This document shows positions 8,492 to 16,605 of a stretch of 36,213 nt of DNA, piece by piece. The position numbers and the translations under genes were made by a program. Within the stretch, counting starts at the first letter, position 1. Each line of letters begins with the position of its first letter. The stretch lies in NCBI GenBank assembly GCA_947631085.1, contig CANRJY010000021.1:1-36213 (forward strand). Reading direction: 5' to 3'. The notes beneath the pieces were generated by a model that worked only from the letters and a program-made list of their open reading frames with translations, was not told the DNA's origin and ran no database searches. The DNA comes from an uncultured Clostridia bacterium (lineage in GTDB: Bacteria; Bacillota; Clostridia; UBA1381).

Positions 8492-9867
8492 TCAACGCCG
8501 CCTCCTCTGCTTCTTACATATCCGTCCACCATATAGAGCATGATACATACAAAAATCATAAATATGAATGTTGCGAGAAGAATATCCTTTATAAGCGCAA
8601 TTCTTCCGGATATATCATCAATAAATGTAAATGTCAGATAATCCTTGGTCGTATGCTTAAGATATTCCTTATCTGTGGCGTCCGCTATACGCGCAACATT
8701 CGAAAGCTCTGCCTGAACACTGTTTATCATCTCGTTCGCGCGGGTGTAATCTTCATCTACCGCAGCGGAAGCTCCCACCTTGGCTATTATATCATTATTG
8801 CCTATCATTTCGCGCTGCAGCCACACGCTCTCCGCAAGCGATTCGTCGGCCTGCTTTGTCAGATAGTCCGTTCCTATATTGGTCCTCGACATATAATAAT
8901 CCTCATTATCATTTACCGAAGGGATCATAACGGTTCCTATCATAGCTTCATCATAGTTCGCAACGCTGTCCTTACGAACGTTGTAATCTACCATATACTG
9001 CCGGTATTTAATATCTGACATAGCATTTTTGAACGTCAGCGTTCTTATGTAGTGGTCGCGTTCCTTTGTGAGTCCGTTTTCCTCCACAAAAGCGCTGTAC
9101 TTTTTAATGCTGTAATCCTGAACGTTTTGCAGCATTTTTTCTATGGTCTGAAAACTCTCGCCCGTCTCTTCCGAACGGAACGTCGCATTTTCATTAATAC
9201 GCTGCTGTATATAACGTATCATCTGATCCGTGCGGCGAACCATCAGTTTGCCTATTTCTATGTATTCCATGTCCGAAACATCGCCCGGCTCATAGTTTAA
9301 TACCGTTCTGCTTCCCACATACTCGTTGTGGAAATAATTGTTGTACGCCTGGCATATGAGCTGAAGCATTCTCTCGGCGTCAATATATTTTATATGACGG
9401 TTCTTTACATATTTTATTTTGTAGCTCGTGGATATATAATATGAGCTTTCATCCGTTATATCGAGCTGTGTCGGCGAATAAGCTTCCTCTATATCTATGT
9501 TGTCCATCATATCCTCGGGATCGACCGTTCCCTCGAGACCCGCGGAGCGTATTGCCGCCTCGATCACTTCGTAAGACTTAAACTCGTAAATATTAAATCT
9601 TGTAGAGTTCGGATTTTGCCCCTTTGACGCCTCCTGATAATTCAAAGACAGCGTCACCGTAGCGGTATCTCTTCGGAATACCGCAAAAATCACCGCGGCA
9701 AGAAGCATGAAAACAACAGCCATCGTTAAAATATTGGCTTTGTTGTTCCATATGATAAGGAATATCCTTCTGAAGATACTCATGTCCTTCATATCGATAT
9801 GTCCGAGCTTATCATTTCCTTTCCGCAGGAATTTGACCGTTTTGTCAATAGCTTTCTGCTTATTCAT
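8488..9867 (-). CDS. Wzz-like polysaccharide chain-length/export protein
   Basis: This protein has 459 residues, with transmembrane helices at about 46-64 and 428-447 and a helical extracytoplasmic domain between. It is paralogous to the following gene: both have an FRS-x2-TG-x-SF segment, a DY-x-I stretch and a matching C-terminal membrane helix. This one ends after the second helix with a short tail and has no cytoplasmic GGDEF or kinase domain. It should control chain length or help export of the polysaccharide made by the Wzy-like protein. The start has GGAGG five bases upstream of ATG. Forty bases separate it from the polymerase gene. Confidence 0.8.
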   Translation of the reverse strand: MNKQKAIDKTVKFLRKGNDKLGHIDMKDMSIFRRIFLIIWNNKANILTMAVVFMLLAAVIFAVFRRDTATVTLSLNYQEASKGQNPNSTRFNIYEFKSYEVIEAAIRSAGLEGTVDPEDMMDNIDIEEAYSPTQLDITDESSYYISTSYKIKYVKNRHIKYIDAERMLQLICQAYNNYFHNEYVGSRTVLNYEPGDVSDMEYIEIGKLMVRRTDQMIRYIQQRINENATFRSEETGESFQTIEKMLQNVQDYSIKKYSAFVEENGLTKERDHYIRTLTFKNAMSDIKYRQYMVDYNVRKDSVANYDEAMIGTVMIPSVNDNEDYYMSRTNIGTDYLTKQADESLAESVWLQREMIGNNDIIAKVGASAAVDEDYTRANEMINSVQAELSNVARIADATDKEYLKHTTKDYLTFTFIDDISGRIALIKDILLATFIFMIFVCIMLYMVDGYVRSRGGGVE

Positions 9868-9907
9868 TTTTCCTCCACTCCATAACTATAATATCAGCGA
9901 TACCGGA

Positions 9908-11320
9908 TTATGGTAAATCGTTGTCTTTATTCTCGTACTGTCTGTCCTCATGCTCCTCAAGGAGTTTCTTTTGATCCTTTCCCTCGCGGCTTCCCGCCAT
10001 AAATTTCCTTTTCTTTCGTGTTGTGTAAAATTCACGGAAGTTGCCGTCAACCTTCGCCCACGGCCATCTTACCCTGTCCTCGGGCAAGGGTACATGTACC
10101 GAATGCGCCAGCGGCAGCAGTCTCAGCACGAGACTAGTCCAGAAATAATACAGCGTGTTATCGGTTGTGTATGTGATAAAGATATATATCTCACACATCA
10201 TAAACAGCATCGCCGCTTTTTCACCGCCGCGGTTCAATATGTATCTGTACTGAATTAACCATGTATAAATCAGCCACGCCCAAAAGCCTATAAATCCGAG
10301 CTCGATATACATTGTCAGTATATTGTTGTGCAGCATCGCGACTCCTATATTCAGCGACGGATTTTTCATCGCTATATCTCTCAGCAGTACCGTTGTGTAT
10401 TCAAATCCGTAGCCGAGAAACGCGACGCTTATCTGATAATACTCGCTTATATATTCATATATAATGTCTCGTCCCATCAAATCTATATCGAAGTTCTCCG
10501 ATATAATTTCAATAATATTATATTTTGTAAACACCACATATCCGAAGCCCACAAGCACGACAAGCGCGCATATCGTATACATTATTTTAATTCTGTTTCT
10601 CGACGGTATGTAGCCTATTACAATTCCGAACACTATTACCACCGCCAAAGCGGCAACCGCGATACGCTTCCATCCGAGGATGAAAAATACCGCCGCTAGG
10701 GCAGCGCATATCCACCGTTCGGCCCCCTGTTTGGCGAAAAATATAAAATATATCAGGAAAAATCCGTATGTAAAGGTTATATCGTGTATTTCCAGCTCTA
10801 TCATCATTCCGACCTGCTCGCCGCCGCTGGTCAGGAATGTCGTAAAATCACTTATAAAGCTTGCAACGCCGAACTTTTGGAGAGCCAGCATGAAGATTAC
10901 CGAATTTGCCGCCACAAGTCCGTAAAACACGCCGTAGACCGACCGTTCACCGAGCATATATACTCCGGACACCATAATCATAAGCACTATGAACTGATAA
11001 ATAAATTTTATGCAGCCGCGGCTTATAAAGTTGATCGGCTCCAAATCCATTATCCACAGAAATACCGACCACACTATAATGGCAAGAAGCATAAATCCGT
11101 AGACCCCGAAATATCCGAGCGCTATTTTTACCCTCCTGAAATCTCCGCTTACCAGCAGAACCACAATAGCTATGACAATGGTTCCCATGCTTAATATTTT
11201 CAGGTTGTCCGGCATAGTTTTTCCGTCCGCTATCGCGCCCATGCACACGAACAATATAAACACAACCTCAAGAACTGTCTTCCAATACTTTGAATCCAGT
11301 ATGTCGTTCAAGCCGCACAC
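9908..11320 (-). CDS. Wzy-like O-antigen/exopolysaccharide polymerase
   Basis: A 470-residue integral membrane protein with roughly ten to twelve hydrophobic helices and a charged cytoplasmic C-terminal tail (last 70 residues, rich in Lys, Arg and Glu). A long polar loop near residues 275-330 contains LGYGFEYT and MLHNNILTMYIELGFIG, which matches the Wzy_C/O-antigen ligase pattern (HNxxLxxxxExGxxG). It would polymerise lipid-linked repeat units on the outer membrane face. The start is uncertain: GTG 11320 is only two bases from AAAGG, and TTG 11311 is the other candidate. The operon position, between glycosyltransferase and Wzz genes, supports the call. Confidence 0.85.
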   Translation of the reverse strand: MCGLNDILDSKYWKTVLEVVFILFVCMGAIADGKTMPDNLKILSMGTIVIAIVVLLVSGDFRRVKIALGYFGVYGFMLLAIIVWSVFLWIMDLEPINFISRGCIKFIYQFIVLMIMVSGVYMLGERSVYGVFYGLVAANSVIFMLALQKFGVASFISDFTTFLTSGGEQVGMMIELEIHDITFTYGFFLIYFIFFAKQGAERWICAALAAVFFILGWKRIAVAALAVVIVFGIVIGYIPSRNRIKIMYTICALVVLVGFGYVVFTKYNIIEIISENFDIDLMGRDIIYEYISEYYQISVAFLGYGFEYTTVLLRDIAMKNPSLNIGVAMLHNNILTMYIELGFIGFWAWLIYTWLIQYRYILNRGGEKAAMLFMMCEIYIFITYTTDNTLYYFWTSLVLRLLPLAHSVHVPLPEDRVRWPWAKVDGNFREFYTTRKKRKFMAGSREGKDQKKLLEEHEDRQYENKDNDLP

Positions 11321-11339
11321 AACCTTTCAAATTCCGTTA

Positions 11340-12455
11340 TTACGCCTTTGCGTAAAGCTCCAGCGTCTTTTCAACGACAGTATCCCAGCTGTAACCGTTT
11401 CTTACAAATTCGCTCATCGCCGCTCTGTCGATGCTGTCACCCGCTCCTCCGAGAAGTATTTCAAGCTTATCCTTCAAATCATCGGCGTCGCCTTTTCGGA
11501 AGCTGAAGCCGTACTCGCCCGTCAGCTGAGTGCTCTCCTTTATATCGCTCGTGAGACATATTTTTCCGTAGCTCATCGCCTCGAGTATACTCATCGGCAT
11601 TCCTTCCGAATCGCTCGGAAGAACGTAGAAAAGACAGTTTGAGTAAAGCTCGGTAAGCTCGTCTCCCGTTACGAAGCCGGTAAAAATTATATTTTCATCT
11701 CCGCCGGCAAGAGCTTTAAGCTCTTCCATATATCCTTCGGCATAGCCCGCTCCCCCTGCTATTACAAGCTTCTTATCCGTATTAAGCCGCTTATATGCCT
11801 CAATCAGATAATGCGCTCCCTTTTCGGGCGATACTCTCGCGAGAAACAACACATATCCGTTCTCGTCAAGCCCATACTTTTCCTTTATTATATCAGCCCG
11901 TATCGGCGGAGCCACCGACACGCCGTTGGCAAGGAACACAGTTTCGCGTCCGTATGTATCGAGAAAATATTTTTTTATGTTTTCTGACAGCACAATGACC
12001 TCGTCCGCGTATTTCGCCGCTACCTTTTCCCCGAATTTCAGAAATTTCGACGCAAATCCGCCCCATTTCGAAAGCTGCCAGTTCAATCCGTGGATCGTCG
12101 CAACTGTCCGTATTCCGAACATATGCGGAAGCCACAGCATACTGCACGGTCCCTCCGCGTGAAAGTGTATAACATCATATCCTCCGAAAAGCGCGCGTAT
12201 CGACGCAAGCACAGTGTACACTATCGCGTTCAGATTTTTATTATCGATCGTAGGTATCGTTATTATTCTTATTTCTTTATAGCTTTTAAGCTTATGCGCG
12301 CGGTTTTCGGCGCCCGCGGGATTACCTCCCATACGATTATATGCGTGGACCGTATGTCCCATAGCCGCCATTCTCTCGGCAAGCTCGCCCACTACTATCT
12401 CAACGCCGCCCTCCCGCGAGGGTATTCTCTTGTGTCCGATAAACGCTATTTTCAT
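11340..12455 (-). CDS. GT4-family glycosyltransferase
   Basis: A retaining GT-B glycosyltransferase of 371 residues. The N-terminal acceptor domain starts MKIAFIGHKRIPSREGGVE, the form found in rhamnosyltransferase-like DUF1972/GT4 proteins. The C-terminal donor domain has FLARVSPEKG and the family E-x7-E motif in SEGMPMSILEAMSYG. It adds a sugar to the lipid-linked repeat unit on the cytoplasmic face; donor and linkage cannot be read. The ATG with GGAGAACAAAG upstream lies inside the end of the preceding glycosyltransferase gene, so the two genes overlap by 56 bases. Confidence 0.9.
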   Translation of the reverse strand: MKIAFIGHKRIPSREGGVEIVVGELAERMAAMGHTVHAYNRMGGNPAGAENRAHKLKSYKEIRIITIPTIDNKNLNAIVYTVLASIRALFGGYDVIHFHAEGPCSMLWLPHMFGIRTVATIHGLNWQLSKWGGFASKFLKFGEKVAAKYADEVIVLSENIKKYFLDTYGRETVFLANGVSVAPPIRADIIKEKYGLDENGYVLFLARVSPEKGAHYLIEAYKRLNTDKKLVIAGGAGYAEGYMEELKALAGGDENIIFTGFVTGDELTELYSNCLFYVLPSDSEGMPMSILEAMSYGKICLTSDIKESTQLTGEYGFSFRKGDADDLKDKLEILLGGAGDSIDRAAMSEFVRNGYSWDTVVEKTLELYAKA

Positions 12456-13656
12456 CTTTGTTCTCCGTCAGGGCAAACTGCCTGTATATATCAATAAGCT
12501 TTTCCGCATATTTATCAACGGTATCATATCCGAGCGCGGCGCAGTTTTCGCTCAGCCGCGACCGTATTTCCACATTCTCATGCAGATATTTTATCTTTTC
12601 CTTAAGCTCCTCTTTGCTGCCGCTTTCGAAAAGAAGTCCCGTTTTTCCGTCCTCCACAAGCTCGGGTATACCGCCTATGCGCGCCCCTATTACCGGAGTT
12701 CCGAGCGACTGCGATTCCATCACCGAAAACGGACAATTCTCTCCCCATTCTGAAGCTAAAATAGAAAATTCAGCCTCGCCTATGAGCCGGTGCAGCTCCT
12801 CTCCGGATTTGAAGCCTACGTCGGTTATATTCGGAACGCTCGCTATTTCGTCCTCGAAGCCGCCCCGTCCCGCAAACACGAATTGTATGTCCTTCAGTTC
12901 CTTCGCAGCCTCGATCAGCGTACCCAATCCCTTTTCTTTGGAATATCTTCCGAAATACAAGACATAATTTTTCTTTTCATATTTCCTTTTCGGCAGCTTA
13001 TCGATAAAATTATACATAACCGTCGTTCTGCCGAGCAAATCTGGATTTGCCGCAAGCAGATTTTCCATAAATCCGCTTGGACATATGACCTTATCAACCA
13101 TTCGGTATGTGTGCAGATTGCGGTATAGCCTCGACTCCGCCGCGCCTATCACGCTTCTTATCCGCGACCCATGCACACATTTGTTCCTCACGCAGCTCAT
13201 ATACCCGCCGCTGAGGCAATCCGAGCATATTCCGTCTGTTCCGGATTTTTTCATCATATGGTTCGGACACACCCACTGCACGTCGTGCGCCGTATGTATA
13301 ATCGGTATATTATCCTTTTTTATTTCATAAATAACCGATGGAGTAAGCTGAAAATTTATATTGTTCGTATGTACCACATCCGGCTTGAAATCGTCCAGCA
13401 CGCGTCGTATCTTTTTTCTTGCCGCGCCGGAATAAATTATACGGAACGGATATGTCAGATACGCGAAAGACGCGCTGTGAAAATCCATATTCGCCGTATA
13501 CGCGCCGACGCGGTTGCCGACCTCGTTTTTATCGTCATACATTCCGAAAAACTGCACCTCATGTCCGATCGACTCAAGATACCGCCCCAGCTTCAGCACA
13601 TAAACCTCAGCTCCGCCCTTCGGATACAGATATTTATTCACAAATAAAATTTTCAT
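12400..13656 (-). CDS. GT4-family glycosyltransferase with cysteine cluster
   Basis: A GT-B glycosyltransferase of 418 residues. It starts MKILFVNKYLYPKGGAEVYV, has the acceptor region HTAHDVQWVCPNHMM, and then a cysteine cluster (CSDC, SCVRNKC, about residues 145-165) known in one GT4 subgroup and possibly metal binding. The donor domain shows YFGRYSKEKG and the E-x7-E motif in GENCPFSVMESQSLG. It is first in the polysaccharide operon, with its start about 24 nt after the predicted transcription start and AAGGGG upstream. The last 20 or so residues are polar and fall in the overlap with the next gene, so that tail is probably dispensable. Confidence 0.9.
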   Translation of the reverse strand: MKILFVNKYLYPKGGAEVYVLKLGRYLESIGHEVQFFGMYDDKNEVGNRVGAYTANMDFHSASFAYLTYPFRIIYSGAARKKIRRVLDDFKPDVVHTNNINFQLTPSVIYEIKKDNIPIIHTAHDVQWVCPNHMMKKSGTDGICSDCLSGGYMSCVRNKCVHGSRIRSVIGAAESRLYRNLHTYRMVDKVICPSGFMENLLAANPDLLGRTTVMYNFIDKLPKRKYEKKNYVLYFGRYSKEKGLGTLIEAAKELKDIQFVFAGRGGFEDEIASVPNITDVGFKSGEELHRLIGEAEFSILASEWGENCPFSVMESQSLGTPVIGARIGGIPELVEDGKTGLLFESGSKEELKEKIKYLHENVEIRSRLSENCAALGYDTVDKYAEKLIDIYRQFALTENKDENSVYRTQENTLAGGRR

Positions 13657-13686
13657 TGCATAAAACCCCTTAATTATACATTAGTA

Positions 13687-13715
13687 ATTATATCACTTAT
13701 ATATATGTTTGTCAA
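13687..13715 (-). promoter_or_regulatory. Perfect consensus promoter of the exopolysaccharide operon
   Basis: On the minus strand there is TTGACA (13710-13715), 17 bases, then TATAAT (13687-13692). It drives the seven genes from 13656 down to 5006; I find no internal terminator. Confidence 0.88.
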
Positions 13716-13732
13716 TAGTTACAATTTTTTAA

Positions 13733-13761
13733 TTGACAAATCCTTAATTAATATATATAAT
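13733..13761 (+). promoter_or_regulatory. Perfect consensus promoter of the acyltransferase gene
   Basis: TTGACA (13733-13738), 17 bases, then TATAAT (13756-13761). Its -35 box and that of the divergent operon are arms of a 9-bp inverted repeat (TTTGTCAAT at 13708-13716, ATTGACAAA at 13732-13740). Confidence 0.88.
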
Positions 13762-13792
13762 GTATAAAAAGTATGATTTATGAGGTGATCTT

Positions 13793-14848
13793 ATGACAAC
13801 CGAAAATCGAATTGACTGGATTGATATTTCAAAGGGAATCGGAATTATTCTCGTGGTGCTCGGACACACGATCGTGCCTCAGATACGCGGTGAAAGCAGG
13901 GCTGCGGAATTTTTGTGGATTTTTATTTACAGCTTCCATATGCCGCTTTTTTTCTTCCTGTCAGGATATCTTTTTGAAATGGGAATTGAAAAATATACAA
14001 ACAAAAAACATTTTTTTCTGTCCAAAGCGCGAAAGCTGCTGCTTCCGTATCTGTTCTTTTCCGTTTTCGCATATGTGTTTATCGCGTTCGCGCTCAGAAT
14101 CGACAAGCTGGCGGCGGTGCTTGAAGGCGGCGGCTACAGCGCCGCGGGATTTTTCGAGGCCGCGTTTGAAATTCTTACATATAACGGGCATATCGACCAG
14201 CACATATGGTTCGTTTTCTCGCTTTTTATAGTTTTTCTCATAAATATTCTTCTGCCCAAGCTTATGAAAAACCCATATATGCTTATCGTGCTTGTGGCGC
14301 TGTATGTGTCGAAGGCTTTTGTGAAATATTACGGAATACTTGATTACACCGCAAGCGACTTATTCTTTTTCTCGCTCGCAAGGGTTGTTTTCAGCCGCGA
14401 TTTGACGAAAGCCGTTAAAAAGCTTAATCCGGCGTTGCTGACTGCGGTTTTTATCGCCGTAAACTGCGGTTATACCGCTATGTATATGAATAATACCGGC
14501 GGGGCGGTTTTTGCTGTGATTTTTTATGTATACCGCGAAGCGGCGGCAGTTCTCGGAATAGCCGCCGTATGCCGTTTGGCGGCGGCGCTCGGCAAAACCG
14601 GAGCCGCGGGCGCTCTCGCGAGGCTCGGCGGTTACTCGTATGATATATATCTGATGCACGCGCCGTTTTTGGTATCGGGCATATCGGGTATACTGCTCGC
14701 ATATTCTCCGCTGCCGCACGCGGCGATATGTGTTCTGACGCTGATACTGGGACTGACGCTGCCCGTGATTGCGTCAAAGCTTGTCATCCGACGCGTACCT
14801 ATTTTAAAAACGGTAATTCTCGGAGAGCGTCTGTGGAAAACAGCGTAA
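13793..14848 (+). CDS. Acyltransferase 3 family membrane protein
   Basis: A 351-residue integral membrane protein with about ten helices. The N-terminus carries the family features: RIDWIDISKGIGIILVVLGH with the catalytic-type His at residue 25, and FHMPLFFFLSGYLF near 48. The family transfers acyl groups, often acetyl, onto extracytoplasmic polysaccharides, and some members export succinate. Being divergent from and sharing a promoter region with the polysaccharide operon, it probably O-acylates that polymer; this is inference. The start is set by GAGGTGATC just upstream of ATG. A strong terminator follows. Confidence 0.87.
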   Translation: MTTENRIDWIDISKGIGIILVVLGHTIVPQIRGESRAAEFLWIFIYSFHMPLFFFLSGYLFEMGIEKYTNKKHFFLSKARKLLLPYLFFSVFAYVFIAFALRIDKLAAVLEGGGYSAAGFFEAAFEILTYNGHIDQHIWFVFSLFIVFLINILLPKLMKNPYMLIVLVALYVSKAFVKYYGILDYTASDLFFFSLARVVFSRDLTKAVKKLNPALLTAVFIAVNCGYTAMYMNNTGGAVFAVIFYVYREAAAVLGIAAVCRLAAALGKTGAAGALARLGGYSYDIYLMHAPFLVSGISGILLAYSPLPHAAICVLTLILGLTLPVIASKLVIRRVPILKTVILGERLWKTA

Positions 14849-14855
14849 AAACCGC

Positions 14856-14895
14856 GAGCCGCTCAAGGGGTATACGCCTCTTGAGCGGCTCTTTT
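14856..14895. terminator. Terminator between the acyltransferase and MATE genes
   Basis: A 15-bp stem with one G-T wobble (14856-14870 with 14877-14891), a six-base loop, then TTTT. It ends the plus-strand acyltransferase transcript and may also slow the convergent MATE transcript. Confidence 0.85.
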
Positions 14896-14914
14896 CCCGC
14901 GCGTCACTGATTTT

Positions 14915-16348
14915 TTATTTGCCAAAAACGAATTTTCTTTCCGATAAACGGCTTCTTTTATTTTCCGAAAGCTTGCTGTACGTTGCCGAAATTACCACAG
15001 CGGATATTATGAACGTCAGTATATCCGAAACCGGCATCGAATACAGAACTCCATCCAACCCGAAATATCTCGGCAAAAGCAGCGCGAAGCCCACTCCGAA
15101 AATTATCTCTCTCACCATTGAAAGCATAGTCGACGCAGCCGCCTTTCCCATCGCCTGAAGGAATATAAACGCCGCCTTGTTTACACATGCGAAAATCATC
15201 ATACACAGATATATCCTGAAGGATTTTACCGCAAATTCGGTATAATAAACGCTTTCGTTCGCCGCGCCGAATATTAAAGTAAGCTGACGCGGGAAAAGCT
15301 CGGCGATAATGAGCGAGGCGGCGCCCACAGCCGCCTCGCATATGAGGAGCATTGTAAAAAGCTTTCTCACCCGCTCCGTTTTTCCCGCGCCCATGTTAAA
15401 TCCGACGATCGGTATGCAGCCGGCTGCCATTCCGACTACGACCGATATCACAATTTGGAAAAACTTCATAACTATTCCCACAACCGCCATCGGTATCTGA
15501 GCATACTGCGCCTGTGAGAAAATCTCGTCCTGAGCGCCGTATTTTCTAATCATATTGTTGATCGCAGCCATCGCGGCGACAAGCGAAATCTGCGATAAGA
15601 AGCTGCATATTCCGAGCGGTATAATTTTCCCTATTATTCTCGTATCAAGTTTAAAGCTTGATTTTTTAAGTCTGACCGTCTTTGTGTGAACAAGATACCA
15701 CACCGCCAATGCCGCAGTTATGATTTGTCCCGCGACGGTCGCCACAGCCGCGCCCATCATTCCCCACTTAAATATGAATATAAAAATCGGGTCGAGGATA
15801 ATATTAACGACCGCTCCCGCAAGCGTTGAAGCCATAGCGAATTTCGGGCTCCCGTCGGAACGTATAACCGGATTCATCGCCTGCCCGAACATATAAAACG
15901 GTATGCCGAGCGTGATATAAAAGAAATATTCTCTTGAATACTCAAAGGTTTCACTGTTTACCGTTCCCCCGAAAGCCGTAACGATTGCGCCTCGAAACAA
16001 CAGATAAACAGCGCACAGCGCTATACCGCCGAGTATTGACAAGACTACCGAATTTCCTATACTCTTTTCCGCGTCCTTTTTATTCTGTCTGCCCAAGCTC
16101 AGGCTCACAAAAGCGCAGCAGCCGTCGCCTATCATAACCGCGATAGCAAGCGCGATGACCGTCATGGGGAACACGACGGTATTGGCGGCGTTGCCGTATG
16201 AACCGAGGTAATCGGCGTTCGCAATAAAGATTTGATCCACAATATTGTAAAGCGCCGCCACAAGCAACGATATGATACACGGCACCGAATATTTGCGCAT
16301 GAGCGTGCCTACCTTTTCTTCAGCAAGATACAAATTTGAATTTTCCAT
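14915..16348 (-). CDS. MATE family efflux transporter
   Basis: About 477 residues and twelve membrane helices in two repeated halves. The first half contains ALYNIVDQIFIAN and IGDGCCAFVSLSLGRQN, typical of MepA/DinF-like MATE pumps that export cationic drugs or metabolites using sodium or protons. I start at ATG 16348 (MENSNLYL), with GAGAGGG eight bases upstream. An open frame extends 37 codons further but only translates the leader hairpin. It could be mistaken for a polysaccharide flippase because both belong to the MOP superfamily; the N-terminal motif favours drug export, and it is not in the polysaccharide operon. Confidence 0.9.
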   Translation of the reverse strand: MENSNLYLAEEKVGTLMRKYSVPCIISLLVAALYNIVDQIFIANADYLGSYGNAANTVVFPMTVIALAIAVMIGDGCCAFVSLSLGRQNKKDAEKSIGNSVVLSILGGIALCAVYLLFRGAIVTAFGGTVNSETFEYSREYFFYITLGIPFYMFGQAMNPVIRSDGSPKFAMASTLAGAVVNIILDPIFIFIFKWGMMGAAVATVAGQIITAALAVWYLVHTKTVRLKKSSFKLDTRIIGKIIPLGICSFLSQISLVAAMAAINNMIRKYGAQDEIFSQAQYAQIPMAVVGIVMKFFQIVISVVVGMAAGCIPIVGFNMGAGKTERVRKLFTMLLICEAAVGAASLIIAELFPRQLTLIFGAANESVYYTEFAVKSFRIYLCMMIFACVNKAAFIFLQAMGKAAASTMLSMVREIIFGVGFALLLPRYFGLDGVLYSMPVSDILTFIISAVVISATYSKLSENKRSRLSERKFVFGK

Positions 16349-16379
16349 TTCCGTTTCCCTCTCAATATTATTTCGCCGC

Positions 16380-16422
16380 AAAGAAAACGGCGCGTAAATC
16401 CGATCTGGATTTACGCGCCGTT
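16380..16422 (-). promoter_or_regulatory. Terminator-like hairpin in the MATE mRNA leader
   Basis: A perfect 16-bp inverted repeat with a five-base loop (16386-16401 with 16407-16422, arm AACGGCGCGTAAATCC). In the minus-strand reading it is followed by TTTTCTTT. It lies about 12 nt after the predicted start of the MATE transcript and 35 nt before the ATG, so it may act as an attenuator. As DNA it could equally be a repressor operator. Confidence 0.7.
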
Positions 16423-16440
16423 CCGCCACACGATAAATAT

Positions 16441-16469
16441 ATTTTACCATAGTCCGCAAATTATTTCAA
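16441..16469 (-). promoter_or_regulatory. Extended -10 promoter of the MATE gene
   Basis: On the minus strand there is TTGAAA (16464-16469), 17 bases, then TAAAAT (16441-16446), with TGG just before the -10. The predicted start is near 16434. Confidence 0.72.
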
Positions 16470-16568
16470 AGGATATTTTACACAAAATACTGTCCGTCTC
16501 ACGCCGCCATTATTTTAAGTTTTCAATAAAATCCGATTACCCCGATACTCAAAAGAACGTTTCGGCAT

Positions 16569-16598
16569 AAAAAAGTAAGTATCCGCTCGGATACTTAC
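16569..16598 (-). terminator. Terminator after larE
   Basis: GTAAGTATCCG (16575-16585) pairs with CGGATACTTAC (16588-16598). On the minus strand the stem is followed by six T (16574-16569). It ends the operon containing larE. Confidence 0.88.
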
Positions 16599-16605
16599 CT
16601 TACTT

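Noticed and set aside
14915..16348. MATE gene as the flippase (Wzx) of the polysaccharide cluster
   Set aside because: It has its own promoter, is separated by a terminator and a convergent gene, and its N-terminal motifs fit MepA/DinF drug pumps.
16349..16459. N-terminal extension of the MATE protein by 37 codons
   Set aside because: It translates the leader hairpin and promoter-proximal region, has no ribosome site, and the downstream ATG has one.
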